Shown: piece by piece, positions 38,325-47,935 of the stretch | Layout: every line of letters begins with the position of its first letter | How positions within the stretch are numbered: position 1 is the first letter of the stretch | Assembly (NCBI RefSeq): GCF_004211955.1 | Contig: NZ_RHJI01000002.1 | Location: 62,001 to 126,000 of the forward strand | Source: Escherichia sp. E1V33 | GTDB taxonomy: Bacteria; Pseudomonadota; Gammaproteobacteria; Enterobacterales; Enterobacteriaceae | Reading direction: 5' to 3' | Length of the DNA: 64,000 nucleotides | The notes under the pieces: model-generated | Database searches by the model: none | What the model was told of the DNA's origin: nothing | Seen by the model: the letters and a program-made list of their open reading frames with translations, nothing else | Made by a program: the position numbers and the translations under genes

Positions 38325-40036
38325 AGGCTATCCTTCGCGTCGGGAGTAAACGTTACGGCTGGGTCGTGACGATGCCGCCAGCTATCAAAAATCAGGTAGA
38401 CAATCACTACGGCAGCGATGGAATAACTGATCATCGCTAACCAGCGCGTACCATAGCCGCCGAATTCAGCCAGCCCGGCATAGACACCAATCATCGCGAA
38501 CAGGATGCCAATTGACGCGATCTTGACGTTTTTCCACGGTTTCATGTCCACCGCAAACGCATCTTTGAAGGTGAACGGCGTGGCGCGCGGTTTAATAAAA
38601 CCGATCACCAGCATCACGACCACGTTGATGCAGAACGTACAGGCCAGCACATAGAGGAAATGGAAGTCGAACTTCACCAGATAGTTGATGGTGATGTAGC
38701 TGATTATGCCAATCCCCATCGCCACTTTTGCCGCCAGCGCCGGGATGCGCGGGAAGAAAAAGCCCATAATGATGATGGTAACCAGCGGCACGTTGTAAAT
38801 GCCGTTGAGCTGTTTCATCCAGCTATACAGCCCCTGCGGCGCGTTGGCGATCCACGGCGCGACCATCACCGAAACGATGGCGATAAAGAAACCAAATTTG
38901 CGCCCGACGGTGACCAGCTGTTGCGGCTCGGCATTCTGGTTAATGATGCGCCGGTAAATACCCATACTGAATAACGTACTGGCGCTATTCAGAAAGCCGT
39001 TGAAGGTACTGATCACCGCACCAAATAACACCGCGCCGAAGAACCCCACCAATGGCACTGGCAGAACGTTATTGACCAGCGTCGGGTAGGCCATGTCAGC
39101 TTTCGGTAAATCCTGATACAGGTGAAACGCAATCAACCCTGGCAGCACCAGTACCAGCGGGTCGAGCATTTTCAGTACCGCCGTTAACAGCGCCCCTTTC
39201 TGCCCTTCCGCCAGACTTTTTGACGCCAGCGTGCGTTGCACGATGCCCTGATTAGTACACCAGTAAAAGGTATTAACCAGAATCAAACCGGTGAACGCTG
39301 CGCCAATCGGTAAGGGATCGGTCGAGCCGCCTACTGAGTTTAATTTCTCGGCATGAACAGTCGTGATTTGTTCAATACCTTGCAAAAAGCTGCCCTTGCC
39401 CATCGCGATCAAGCCAAACACCGGCACCATCAACCCGCCGATAACCAGCCCAATACCGTTGATGGAATCCGCCACCGCCATCGCGCGCAGCCCACCAATC
39501 ACCGCGTACAGAATCCCCGCCAGACCGAGCAAAATCACCAGTAACCAGATAGCCGCGCCGTGGGAAATTTGTAACGATTCCCCGACGTGAAACAGGCTGT
39601 TGAGCGCCAACGCGCCGGAGTAGAGAACAATCGGCAGAAAGCAGACGCCGGTGGCAATGAGGAAGCAGAAGTCGATGATAATACGCGTCGTTTTATCATA
39701 ACGTTCCTCCAGAAAATCGGGGATGGTGGCAATGCCGCGCTTCAGATAGCGCGGTAAAAAGATTAGCGCGAGGAAGATCAGCGTCACCGCAGAAGTCACT
39801 TCCCAGCCCATCACCGACATGCCGCTTTTGTAGGCCTGCCCGGAAAGGCCAACCAGTTGTTCCGTGGAAAGGTTGGTTAGCATTAACGAAGCGGCAATAA
39901 CCGGCGCTTTTAGTGAACGTCCGGCAAGAAAATAGCCTTGTTGCGATCCGGTATCTGTTTTGCGAACTTTCAACCAGGTGATGACCGCCACCAGCAGCGT
40001 AAAACCGACAAAACTCAAGATTTGTAACGAATTCAT
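38321..40036 (-). CDS. yidK: YidK, sodium:solute symporter (SSS) family
   Basis: A 571-residue inner-membrane protein with about 14 helices of the SSS/SGLT-like family, related to sugar symporters. Family signatures include GYFLAGRSLKAPVIAASLML near the start and GILYAVIGGLRAMAVADSIN near residue 180. It is the first gene of the yidK-yidJ operon and is divergent from yidL, an AraC-type regulator that may control it. The substrate is unknown; a sulfated or plant-derived sugar is suggested by the sulfatase partner. Confidence 0.92.
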   Translation of the reverse strand: MNSLQILSFVGFTLLVAVITWLKVRKTDTGSQQGYFLAGRSLKAPVIAASLMLTNLSTEQLVGLSGQAYKSGMSVMGWEVTSAVTLIFLALIFLPRYLKRGIATIPDFLEERYDKTTRIIIDFCFLIATGVCFLPIVLYSGALALNSLFHVGESLQISHGAAIWLLVILLGLAGILYAVIGGLRAMAVADSINGIGLVIGGLMVPVFGLIAMGKGSFLQGIEQITTVHAEKLNSVGGSTDPLPIGAAFTGLILVNTFYWCTNQGIVQRTLASKSLAEGQKGALLTAVLKMLDPLVLVLPGLIAFHLYQDLPKADMAYPTLVNNVLPVPLVGFFGAVLFGAVISTFNGFLNSASTLFSMGIYRRIINQNAEPQQLVTVGRKFGFFIAIVSVMVAPWIANAPQGLYSWMKQLNGIYNVPLVTIIIMGFFFPRIPALAAKVAMGIGIISYITINYLVKFDFHFLYVLACTFCINVVVMLVIGFIKPRATPFTFKDAFAVDMKPWKNVKIASIGILFAMIGVYAGLAEFGGYGTRWLAMISYSIAAVVIVYLIFDSWRHRHDPAVTFTPDAKDSL

Positions 40037-40202
40037 CTCATAGCCCTTATTTATGTTTATGTCCCGGACGCATGAATATAGGGAGAGGTAAAATGCGTCG
40101 GGTCAGGCAGTCAGATTCTTAAAATACAAACGTCATATCCCTGAACGGATTGTTTTCTGTTAAGTTCAGGTTGTGAGCATAATTCGCCGGAGGGATATTA
40201 AA

Positions 40203-41069
40203 ATGAATGGAAACTTGCAAAGTTCGGATGTAAAAAACGATACTCCATACAATATTCCCTTATTGATTAACGAAAATGTGATCTCCAGCGGAATTTCTCT
40301 GATCTCACTCTGGCATACCTATGCCGATGAGCATTACCGCGTAATCTGGCCGCGAGACAAGAAGAAACCGCTTATCGCCAACTCTTGGGTGGCGGTGTAT
40401 ACCGTGCAAGGATGTGGAAAAATTCTTTTAAAGAATGGTGAACAAATAACACTGCATGGCAACTGTATTATATTTTTAAAACCGATGGATATTCACTCTT
40501 ATCACTGTGAAGGTTTAGTCTGGGAACAGTACTGGATGGAATTTACACCCACCAGCATGATGGATATTCCTGTCGGTCAACAGAGCGTTATTTACAATGG
40601 CGAAGTTTATAATCAAGAACTCACAGAGGTTGCTGAATTAATTACTTCAGCAGAGGCGATAAAAAACAATCTGGCGGTCGCTTTTCTGACGAAAATTATT
40701 TACCAGTGGATTTGTCTTATGTACGCAGACGGCAAAAAAGATCCGCAACGGCAGCAAATTGAAAAATTAATTGCTACTTTACATGCCAGCCTGCAACAAC
40801 GCTGGAGTGTTGCCGATATGGCCGCCACCATCCCCTGTAGCGAAACCTGGCTACGTCGCCTGTTTTTACGCTACACCGGTAAGACACCGAAAGAATATTA
40901 CCTTGATGCGCGTCTGGATCTTGCGCTCTCACTATTAAAGCAAGAAGGGAACTCGGTTGGCGAAGTCGCTGATACGCTCAACTTCTTCGACTCTTTTCAT
41001 TTTAGCAAAGCCTTTAAGCATAAATTTGGTTATGCGCCGTCAGCCGTACTGAAGAATACAAACCAGTAA
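40203..41069 (+). CDS. yidL: AraC-family regulator YidL
   Basis: A 288-residue transcription factor with an N-terminal cupin-like sensor domain (NSWVAVYTVQGCGKILLKNG, HGNCIIFLKPMDIHSY) and a C-terminal AraC double helix-turn-helix (WSVADMAATIPCSETWLRRL, VGEVADTLNFFDSFHFSKAF, GYAPSAVLK). The ATG at 40203 follows a strong GGAGGG. It diverges from yidK-yidJ and is the obvious candidate to regulate it. The C-terminus ends KNTNQ and seems shorter than the K-12 protein, and its end lies at the point where the glv genes are missing. Confidence 0.92.
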   Translation: MNGNLQSSDVKNDTPYNIPLLINENVISSGISLISLWHTYADEHYRVIWPRDKKKPLIANSWVAVYTVQGCGKILLKNGEQITLHGNCIIFLKPMDIHSYHCEGLVWEQYWMEFTPTSMMDIPVGQQSVIYNGEVYNQELTEVAELITSAEAIKNNLAVAFLTKIIYQWICLMYADGKKDPQRQQIEKLIATLHASLQQRWSVADMAATIPCSETWLRRLFLRYTGKTPKEYYLDARLDLALSLLKQEGNSVGEVADTLNFFDSFHFSKAFKHKFGYAPSAVLKNTNQ

Positions 41070-41158
41070 TAACCAGAATGGCGAGTATGTAAATGACTCG
41101 ATGATGTTCAGAAATACCAGGTGGAGTACCATTGACGGTAACTCCACCCAAAAAGGAG
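41070..41158. other. Short yidL-yidE gap; glv genes absent
   Basis: In K-12 glvG, glvB, glvC and yidP (glvR) lie between yidL and yidE. Here the two genes are 89 bp apart. The gap contains an imperfect hairpin (GGTGGAGT / ACTCCACC, 41120-41148) and no remnant of the phosphotransferase genes that I can recognise. Confidence 0.7.
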
Positions 41159-42820
41159 TTAGCCAATACTCCAGAAAAGTACTGCCAGTAACTGCGGTGT
41201 GATAATGCGCAGGAACATGACTAACGGATACACCGTTGCGTAAGAGAGCGCCGCCGCGCCACTGGTAGGATGAAGATTATTGGCAAACGCCAGCGCCGGA
41301 GGATCGGTCATTGAACCCGCGAGCATCCCGCACATCGTGAGATAATTCATTTTGACTAACATCCGCGCCAGAATGCCGGCCGTGATCAGCGGAATTGCAG
41401 TAATCAATGCACCATAACCTATCCAGCTTAATCCTTCGCCATCCACCAGTGTATGGATAAAATCGCCACCGGATTTCAGGCCAACTACCGAGAGAAACAG
41501 TACGATACCCAGTTCGCGCAGCGCCAGGTTGGCACTTGGCGGCATAAACCAGTAGAGCTTACCAATGCTGCCAATACGCCCGAGGATCAGCGCCATAATC
41601 AGCGGCCCCCCCGCTAGCCCCAACTTCAACGCAGCCGGGAATCCAGGCACAAACACAGGAATGGAGCCCAACAATACGCCAAGCCCAATACCAATAAACA
41701 CAGGTAACATCTGCACCTGTTGTAATTTTTGCTGCGCATTACCTAAAACATTCGCTACGGCATCAATCGCGGACGGGCGTCCAACCAGGTTGAGAATATC
41801 GCCAAATTGCAGGCTAATATCGCTACTTGCAACTAATTCAACGCCAGCACGGTTCAGGCGCGAGATAACGACGTCATAGCGCTCTTTAAAGTGCAGGTCG
41901 CGAATACGTTTACCAAGCACATTCTCGTTGGTGACCACCACGCGTTCGACGCGCAGATCGGTGCCTTTCGTCGACAGCGAGGTATCCACTTCCTGACCAA
42001 TCACCAATTGCGCATTATGTAAATCCGCAGGCTGCCCCACCAGATGAAGCAAGTCCCCCAACTGAATAATGGTTTCCGGAGAAGGTACTTTGAGGGTTTC
42101 CTCTCGTTTCAATCGCGAGCAGATAACTTTATCGCCATTGAGAATCGGTACATCTTTAATCGCTAAATTATGTAAGTTAGGGTTATCAACACGGATGTTA
42201 ATGGTCCTGATCAGCACGCTACCGTTGGTCCGCGTGGACTCGTGTTGCAGCGCCTCCGTCTCAACATTGACGCGGAAAATAACCCGCAGCATCCACATAG
42301 TGAACAAAATGCCGCAAATCCCAAATGGATACGCCATTGCATAGCTCATCCCCATCTGGTCAACCATATCCATCGGTGTGCCCAGGTCATGTAAGATCTG
42401 TTGCCCTGCCCCCAGTGCTGGCGTATTGGTGACCGCGCCAGAGAAAATCCCCAGCACCACAGGAAGTGGGATATCGAACAGTTTATGTAAGATGGCCGTG
42501 ACCAGACCACCGAGGATGACAACCAGAACAGCAAACAAATTGAGGCGTAACCCGGAGACACGCAACGAGGCAAAGAAGCCCGGCCCCACCTGAATCCCGA
42601 TGGTGTACACGAACAGGATAAGACCAAATTCCTGGATAACATGCAGCATGTCGCTACTTAATGTCATCCCCGCCTGTGACACAAAATGGCCGACGATGAT
42701 CCCGCCGAACAGTACGCCGCCAATGCCCAATCCAACGCCGCGAAACTTGACGTTGCCGATAAACAAACCGACGACCGCCACCAGAGCCAGGATGCTGACT
42801 GTTAATGCTATATCACTCAT
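41159..42820 (-). CDS. yidE: YidE, AAE-family transporter with RCK_C domains
   Basis: A 553-residue inner-membrane protein of the aspartate:alanine exchanger family. Two membrane halves of about five helices each surround two cytosolic RCK_C (TrkA_C-like) domains at roughly residues 190-370 ([29 protein letters not shown]). Signature stretches are [15 protein letters not shown] in the first half and [15 protein letters not shown] in the second. The ATG at 42820 gives [12 protein letters not shown], the K-12 start. The transported molecule has not been established. Confidence 0.92.
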   Translation of the reverse strand: MSDIALTVSILALVAVVGLFIGNVKFRGVGLGIGGVLFGGIIVGHFVSQAGMTLSSDMLHVIQEFGLILFVYTIGIQVGPGFFASLRVSGLRLNLFAVLVVILGGLVTAILHKLFDIPLPVVLGIFSGAVTNTPALGAGQQILHDLGTPMDMVDQMGMSYAMAYPFGICGILFTMWMLRVIFRVNVETEALQHESTRTNGSVLIRTINIRVDNPNLHNLAIKDVPILNGDKVICSRLKREETLKVPSPETIIQLGDLLHLVGQPADLHNAQLVIGQEVDTSLSTKGTDLRVERVVVTNENVLGKRIRDLHFKERYDVVISRLNRAGVELVASSDISLQFGDILNLVGRPSAIDAVANVLGNAQQKLQQVQMLPVFIGIGLGVLLGSIPVFVPGFPAALKLGLAGGPLIMALILGRIGSIGKLYWFMPPSANLALRELGIVLFLSVVGLKSGGDFIHTLVDGEGLSWIGYGALITAIPLITAGILARMLVKMNYLTMCGMLAGSMTDPPALAFANNLHPTSGAAALSYATVYPLVMFLRIITPQLLAVLFWSIG

Positions 42821-42972
42821 CGTCCATTTCTCTTGAAATAACATTTTAATTGCTACGGATTATGGCTGAATCGGTGAAGCAGATTTGCCTTACAGCGCAC
42901 ATTATCACGGTAAAGAAAGTGCCGGAATATCTTAACCTGGCGAAAATTAAAACATTGTTGAAGATTGCAGGT

Positions 42973-43001
42973 AAAAAAAAGCCCCACCAAACTGGCGGGG
43001 C
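42973..43001 (-). terminator. Rho-independent terminator of ibpAB
   Basis: On the minus strand GCCCCGCCAGTTTGGTGGGGC is followed by a run of eight T. It lies 16 bp after the ibpB stop. Confidence 0.85.
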
Positions 43002-43016
43002 AAAGAGAATAGCTAA

Positions 43017-43445
43017 TTAGCTATTTAACGCGGGACGTTCGCTGATAGCGATACGCTGCGCTGCGATGGGTTCAGGCTCATTACGAATTAAATCAATATG
43101 CAGTAAACCATTAACGAAGGTTGCGCCAGAGACTTCCATATTTTCAGCCAGCGTAAAGCTCAGGCTAAACGGCTGATTCATAAGCCCCTGATGCAGCCAT
43201 TTTTTCTCTTCTTTTGGCTGCTCAGGCGTGCCTTTTACGCTCAGGCGCGTACCTTCCAGTTGAATATCTAAATCTTCCTGACGAAAACCTGCCAGCGCAA
43301 GGGTAATGCGGTAGTGGTTATCGTCGCTTTTCTCAATGTTGTACGGCGGGAAGCTCTGGCTTTCACCGGCGTTTTGCAGAGCGTTGGCCAGTTTGTCAAA
43401 ACCGATCCATTGACGCATCAGTGGGGATAAATCGAAGTTACGCAT
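43017..43445 (-). CDS. ibpB: Small heat-shock protein IbpB
   Basis: A 142-residue Hsp20 chaperone that, with IbpA, coats aggregating proteins and hands them to DnaK/ClpB. The alpha-crystallin domain spans about residues 35-125 ([17 protein letters not shown] to [15 protein letters not shown]) and the C-terminal IxI motif is IAI. The ATG at 43445 ([13 protein letters not shown]) is preceded by AGAAGGAGAAAT; the longer frame is rejected. It follows ibpA with a 110-bp gap containing a GC hairpin (AGGCCGCGCACTGCGGCCTT). Confidence 0.96.
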   Translation of the reverse strand: MRNFDLSPLMRQWIGFDKLANALQNAGESQSFPPYNIEKSDDNHYRITLALAGFRQEDLDIQLEGTRLSVKGTPEQPKEEKKWLHQGLMNQPFSLSFTLAENMEVSGATFVNGLLHIDLIRNEPEPIAAQRIAISERPALNS

Positions 43446-43555
43446 AGTCATTTCTCCTTCTAAGAAGCGAGTAAGTACCTGCAAATCCGAAGATTCGCAT
43501 ATGCTCCCTGACGGCGAGCATCAAATGTCAGGCCGCGCACTGCGGCCTTAGAGAA

Positions 43556-43969
43556 TTAGTTGATTTCGATACGGCGCGGTTTTTTCGCTTCCGGAATCAC
43601 GCGTTCGAGATCGATATACAGCAGACCGTTCACCAGGTTAGCGCCACGAACATGAATGTTCTCGGCTAACTGGAATTTACGTTCAAAGTTGCGTTCAGCG
43701 ATGCCCTGGTACAGATAGGTGCGCTCTTTTTGTTCGTCGGCGTGAGCACCTTTCACCACCAGCAGATTGTCCTGGGCGGTAATTTCCAGTTCACTTTCGG
43801 CAAAGCCAGCCACCGCGATAGCAATGCGGTAATGGTTTTCGTCTACCAGTTCAACATTGTACGGAGGGTAGCCGCCATTACTCTGGCTCTGGTTGTTTTC
43901 TAAGTGGTTAAACAAACGATCAAATCCAATAGCAGAACGGTAAAGCGGGGATAAATCAAAGTTACGCAT
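43556..43969 (-). CDS. ibpA: Small heat-shock protein IbpA
   Basis: A 137-residue Hsp20 holdase and partner of IbpB. The alpha-crystallin domain ([16 protein letters not shown] to [12 protein letters not shown]) is flanked by an N-terminal arm ([20 protein letters not shown]) and a C-terminal IEI motif. The leader is an RNA thermometer and the promoter is sigma-32 dependent (see 44071-44100). IbpA also represses its own translation in K-12. Confidence 0.97.
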
Positions 43970-44066
43970 AATTAATAGCTCCTGAAATCAGCGAGAATGT
44001 AAGACCTTCCACAATGGACAGGTCGGATAGCCAGAACACCCATCAGGCGCGTTCTCATTGGCTACG
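43970..44066 (-). promoter_or_regulatory. ROSE-like RNA thermometer leader of ibpA
   Basis: The roughly 95-nt leader ends with CTCGCTGATTTCAGGAGCT before the ibpA ATG. The CGCTGA and TCAGGAGC segments can pair and bury the Shine-Dalgarno, which is the known ROSE arrangement of ibpA. The pairing potential is seen by eye. Confidence 0.65.
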
Positions 44067-44070
44067 GTAT

Positions 44071-44100
44071 AAAAATGGGTCTGGATGTGCACTTTTCAAG
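44071..44100 (-). promoter_or_regulatory. Sigma-32 (heat-shock) promoter of ibpAB
   Basis: On the minus strand the -35 is CTTGAAA (44094-44100), a perfect sigma-32 element, and the -10 region reads CCCATTTTTAT, close to CCCCATnT. The spacing and the heat-shock genes downstream support the call. Confidence 0.8.
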
Positions 44101-44274
44101 TCTTTTCGACGGACTTTTTTTTGCAGTTTGTGGTCTATTGCATAGACTGGGGGGACAGCACGAAACGTTAAAGTGCGATAGCCGCCACAGTGCGACATGA
44201 TGATGATGTTATTTTCAGCAAGGGATCGCTATAACACATCATGCCAACACCAACGATCAACAGATGAATTTATT

Positions 44275-44607
44275 ATGATAAGAAATGTGTTGTTAGCGCT
44301 CATGATATGCAGCGGAATGACATTACTCGGAGGATGCTCCAGTGTAATGTCCCATACCGGGGGGAAAGAGGGAACGTATCCCGGCACCCGCGCCAGTGCC
44401 ACCATGATTGGTGACAGTGACACCAACTGGGGCACTAAATCGCTGGCAGTTCTCGACATGCCATTTACCGCAGTTATGGATACGTTACTCCTGCCGTGGG
44501 ATGTGTTCCGTAAAGACAGCTCGTTGCGCTCTCGCGTTGAAAAAAGCGAAGCAGACACGCAAGCCACCAATGCCGTTATTCCCCCCGCCCGAATGCCCGT
44601 GAACTGA
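44275..44607 (+). CDS. yidQ: YidQ, DUF1375 outer-membrane lipoprotein
   Basis: A 110-residue lipoprotein. The signal peptide MIRNVLLALMICSGMTLLGG ends in a lipobox with acylated Cys21; Ser at +2 predicts outer-membrane sorting. The mature part contains YPGTRASATM and LDMPFTAVMDTLLLPWDV, the conserved family core shared with YceK. The ATG at 44275 places the signal peptide correctly; the longer frame from 44197 does not. It diverges from ibpA and converges on yidR. The function is unknown. Confidence 0.93.
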   Translation: MIRNVLLALMICSGMTLLGGCSSVMSHTGGKEGTYPGTRASATMIGDSDTNWGTKSLAVLDMPFTAVMDTLLLPWDVFRKDSSLRSRVEKSEADTQATNAVIPPARMPVN

Positions 44608-44608
44608 T

Positions 44609-45823
44609 TTAGCGGCCAGTTTTGGTGATCCACAGCTGGCCGGCTTCCATCCACGCCAGCCATTGACCATCCGGCGAGAAGACCACCGCGTCCGCCGAAG
44701 GTGAACTGGCGTGATTTTCGGTTAGATATTCAACCTTTCCGCTTTGCGCGTGTACGCAAGCAATCCGATTATCCAGCACAAAGCCCAACCATTCTCCTGA
44801 CGGATGCCAGTTAAACGCCGACTGAATATCTGTTTTGTTATTGGTTAACTGGCGCGGTTCGCCGCCCTGTGGCGAGATAAGCCACAGTTGCACAATGCCG
44901 TTATCATCACGCATCAAAAACGCGATTTGCGTTCCTTGAGGGTTACACCGCACCCAATGGCGTGGGACGTTGACTAAGCCCGGGTAAGAACGATGGTGCG
45001 TAAAGGTTAAACGTCGCTGCACAACGCCACACGGCGGTGCGGGCAGAGTTGATTCCGTTCCGCTTAACGGCGCATCACCAGCTGCTTTCCAGCCAGCTTC
45101 ATCTTTCGGCAACTCGACAATAAACAGCTCCGGCACTTTCTCGCCCTTTTGCGAAAGCGTATCGCCAATAAACGCCAGTGCGTGGTTTCCTACCCATCCT
45201 TCTTCATAAGCACGATTGATTTCATCACTGCCCGGCCGCGGTATTGGTGTGGTTTTGCTCACCAGAACGCACCAGTGGCTACCGCTGTATTCACGCGGAT
45301 GCTGCTTTTGCACATTGACCGGACCAAACGGCGCCGCCACCCCGACGTTTCGCAAATCCAGCGCAGGATCGCGTTCATGCATTACATGGTCGTTATAGGT
45401 AAAACTCACCATTTCACCGTTCGGGCTAAAGACATGCACATGGCTGCCGCCACGCAGCGCCCCTGATGTGTACGGAACGGTAATATCCATTGCATCGAGA
45501 TTGTTCATCTTGCCGCCTTCAACAATCACGCCGCGACGGTGATGGAAATCGTAATGCCATGTTTCATCAGGATTTTCAGGTCCGTGGATAAAGACATATT
45601 TCTCTGACTTTGGATGAACGGTCACCACGCCGACGTGTGCGCCCTGTGACGCGCGATAGATAACCTCGACCTCGCCGGTATGGATATTCACACGCTCAAT
45701 GGTCTCGCCGGTAAACGACGCGCCAGAAGGACGCACGTCAAATACCAGCCACTGGCTGTCGGGCGTCCAGGTATTGGTATTGGTGAGCAGGTGATTACGG
45801 GGAGCAAAGGTTATCTGTTTCAT
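44609..45823 (-). CDS. yidR: YidR, beta-propeller (PD40/TolB-like) protein
   Basis: A 404-residue soluble protein made of WD40-like/TolB-like PD40 repeats: TWTPDSQWLVFDVRP near the start, HVHVFSPNGEMVSFTYND in the middle, FNWHPSGEWLGFVLDN and VVFSPDGQWLAWMEAG near the end. There is no signal peptide, so it is cytoplasmic. It may act as a lyase-like or binding propeller; its function is not known. The ATG at 45823 (MKQITFAPRNH) is the usual start. It converges on yidQ and diverges from cbrA. Confidence 0.9.
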   Translation of the reverse strand: MKQITFAPRNHLLTNTNTWTPDSQWLVFDVRPSGASFTGETIERVNIHTGEVEVIYRASQGAHVGVVTVHPKSEKYVFIHGPENPDETWHYDFHHRRGVIVEGGKMNNLDAMDITVPYTSGALRGGSHVHVFSPNGEMVSFTYNDHVMHERDPALDLRNVGVAAPFGPVNVQKQHPREYSGSHWCVLVSKTTPIPRPGSDEINRAYEEGWVGNHALAFIGDTLSQKGEKVPELFIVELPKDEAGWKAAGDAPLSGTESTLPAPPCGVVQRRLTFTHHRSYPGLVNVPRHWVRCNPQGTQIAFLMRDDNGIVQLWLISPQGGEPRQLTNNKTDIQSAFNWHPSGEWLGFVLDNRIACVHAQSGKVEYLTENHASSPSADAVVFSPDGQWLAWMEAGQLWITKTGR

Positions 45824-45861
45824 GGCGCGGTCCTGATACAAAACGGTTCCCGCCATCATAC

Positions 45862-45877
45862 TTCACAAGGACTTCAC
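45862..45877 (+). promoter_or_regulatory. CreB recognition tag upstream of cbrA
   Basis: TTCAC-N6-TTCAC matches the Cre tag exactly. It lies about 50 bp before cbrA, a known member of the CreBC regulon, and so explains CreB activation. Confidence 0.8.
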
Positions 45878-45923
45878 TTTCAGACAATAGTCTTTTGCCA
45901 TCGTGATGAATGTGAGTGAAAAG

Positions 45924-46988
45924 ATGGAACATTTCGACGTGGCGATTATTGGCCTCGGCCCGGCAGGGTCGGCGTTGGCGCGAAAGTTGGCAGGCAAAAT
46001 GCAGGTGATCGCGCTGGATAAAAAGCACCAGTGCGGAACAGAAGGTTTCAGCAAGCCTTGCGGCGGTCTGCTGGCACCGGATGCGCAGCGATCTTTTATT
46101 CGCGATGGACTGACGCTTCCTGTCGATGTGATCGCCAACCCGCAGATTTTCAGCGTCAAAACCGTCGACGTCGCCGCGTCGCTCACGCGTAACTACCAGC
46201 GAAGCTATATCAATATCAATCGTCATGCCTTCGACTTGTGGATGAAGTCGCTGATCCCCACCAGCGTTGACGTTTACCACGACAGCCTGTGTCGGAAAAT
46301 CTGGCGTGAGGATGATAAATGGCATGTCATTTTTCGCGCAGACGGCTGGGAGCAGCATATTACTGCCCGATATCTGGTCGGTGCCGATGGTGCCAACTCG
46401 ATGGTGCGGCGATATCTCTACCCGGATCATCAGATTCGTAAATATGTCGCTATCCAGCAGTGGTTCGCAGAGAAACATCCGGTACCGTTCTACTCCTGCA
46501 TCTTTGATAATGCGATAACTAACTGTTATTCATGGAGTATCAGCAAAGACGGTTATTTTATCTTTGGTGGTGCCTATCCGATGAAAGACGGCCAGGCGCG
46601 CTTTGCGGCACTGAAAGAGAAAATGAGCGCCTTTCAGTTCCAGTTTGGCAAAGCGGTGAAAAGCGAAAAATGCACCGTGTTGTTTCCCTCACGCTGGCAG
46701 GATTTTGTCTGCGGTAAGGACAATGCTTTTCTCATTGGTGAAGCGGCGGGATTTATCAGCGCCAGCTCGCTGGAGGGAATTAGCTATGCGCTGGATAGCG
46801 CAGACATTCTGCGTTCGGTGTTACTGAAGCAGCCAGAGAAGTGCAACGCAGCCTACTGGCGCGCCACCCGCAAACTACGTTTAAAACTCTTCGGCAAGAT
46901 AGTAAAAAGCCGATGCTTAACTGCACCGGCCTTGAGAAAGTGGATTATGCGCAGTGGTGTGGCGCATATTCCACAGTTGAAGGATTAG
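45924..46988 (+). CDS. cbrA: CbrA, FAD-dependent oxidoreductase linked to colicin M tolerance
   Basis: A 354-residue flavoprotein of the geranylgeranyl-reductase-like group (formerly yidS). The Rossmann motif GLGPAGSA is at residues 10-17, [12 protein letters not shown] is the second FAD motif near residue 155, and [21 protein letters not shown] is the third near residue 275. In K-12 it is induced by CreBC and its overexpression gives colicin M and E2 tolerance. The ATG at 45924 ([10 protein letters not shown]) follows the CreB tag; an in-frame start 7 codons upstream is possible. Its stop overlaps the dgoT remnant on the opposite strand. Confidence 0.92.
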   Translation: MEHFDVAIIGLGPAGSALARKLAGKMQVIALDKKHQCGTEGFSKPCGGLLAPDAQRSFIRDGLTLPVDVIANPQIFSVKTVDVAASLTRNYQRSYININRHAFDLWMKSLIPTSVDVYHDSLCRKIWREDDKWHVIFRADGWEQHITARYLVGADGANSMVRRYLYPDHQIRKYVAIQQWFAEKHPVPFYSCIFDNAITNCYSWSISKDGYFIFGGAYPMKDGQARFAALKEKMSAFQFQFGKAVKSEKCTVLFPSRWQDFVCGKDNAFLIGEAAGFISASSLEGISYALDSADILRSVLLKQPEKCNAAYWRATRKLRLKLFGKIVKSRCLTAPALRKWIMRSGVAHIPQLKD

Positions 46989-47098
46989 CCAACGCGCTTC
47001 ACATCGCCCACCAGTAGGATGTAAGAGAGCCCGCCAATAAACGCGACGGCGGAGATATAAACCAGTGCCGGGGCGAACCCATAGCCTTGCAACAGATA
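46985..47098 (-). pseudogene. dgoT: dgoT 3' remnant (dgo operon deleted)
   Basis: The minus strand encodes 37 residues ending [18 protein letters not shown], then [14 protein letters not shown] and a stop, which is the C-terminus of the D-galactonate:H+ symporter DgoT. An in-frame stop comes directly before it (TAA TAT CTG TTG). The rest of dgoT and dgoD, dgoA, dgoK and dgoR, which in K-12 lie between here and yidX, are missing. It cannot encode a functional transporter. Confidence 0.85.
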
Positions 47099-47233
47099 TT
47101 AGTCCACAAAAAAACACCTCATAAGAAAAGGTCTTATATCGGGCAGAAATCTGAAAAGGGAGATCAGGTGCTAAACAGGAGGGAAAGAAGAGTATGCTTT
47201 CAATAGCTTAGCTACTCGTTTAAAGGATTAATC

Positions 47234-47890
47234 ATGAAGTTGAATTTTAAGGGATTTTTTAAGGCTGCCAGTTTATTCCCACTAGCACTGATGCTTTCAG
47301 GCTGTATCTCGTATGCCCTGGTTTCCCATACCGCAAAGGGTACTTCAGGAAAGTATCAATCGCAGTCAGACACCATCACGGGGCTATCGCAGGCAAAAGA
47401 TAGTAATGGAACAAAAGGCTATGTTTTTGTAGGGGAATCGCTGGATTACCTTATCACTGATGGTGCCGATGACATCGTTAAGATGCTCAAGGATCCAGCT
47501 CTTAACAGACATAATATTCAGGTCGCTGACGACGCAAGATTTGTTTTAAATGCGGGAAAAAAGAAATTTACCGGCACAATATCACTCTATTACAACTGGA
47601 GCACAGAAGAAGAAAAAGCACGAGTGACACAATATCGTTTTGCCTGTGGTGTTCAGCACTGTACCCGGACAGTAGAAAACCTGGAGGGTACTATCCATGA
47701 GAAAAATAAAAACATGGATTACTCAAACGTAATGGCTTTCTACCACCCATTTAAAGTGCGATTTTATGAATACCATTCACCCAGTGGTATTCCGGATGGC
47801 GTTACCGCAGCATTACTGCCAGTGACCGTTACGCTAGATATTATCACTGCACCGCTGCAATTTCTGGTTGTATACGCAGTAAACCAATAA
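47234..47890 (+). CDS. yidX: YidX, putative lipoprotein
   Basis: A 218-residue protein. The signal region [20 protein letters not shown] is followed by lipobox LSGC with Cys24, so it is probably a lipoprotein. The mature part has [20 protein letters not shown] and a C-terminal hydrophobic stretch ([19 protein letters not shown]). It shows many changes from K-12 YidX in the segment around residues 120-150. The function is unknown. The start follows AAAGGATTAATC. It ends before a clear hairpin. Confidence 0.9.
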   Translation: MKLNFKGFFKAASLFPLALMLSGCISYALVSHTAKGTSGKYQSQSDTITGLSQAKDSNGTKGYVFVGESLDYLITDGADDIVKMLKDPALNRHNIQVADDARFVLNAGKKKFTGTISLYYNWSTEEEKARVTQYRFACGVQHCTRTVENLEGTIHEKNKNMDYSNVMAFYHPFKVRFYEYHSPSGIPDGVTAALLPVTVTLDIITAPLQFLVVYAVNQ

Positions 47891-47897
47891 TCAGTAA

Positions 47898-47928
47898 GCG
47901 GGCAAACGCGTTTATGCAGTTTGCCCGC
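47898..47928 (+). terminator. Hairpin between yidX and yidA
   Basis: A 10-bp perfect stem GCGGGCAAAC / GTTTGCCCGC with an 11-nt loop lies between the convergent stops. There is no strong U-run, so termination is likely in both directions but weak. Confidence 0.55.
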
Positions 47929-47935
47929 CCACTGA

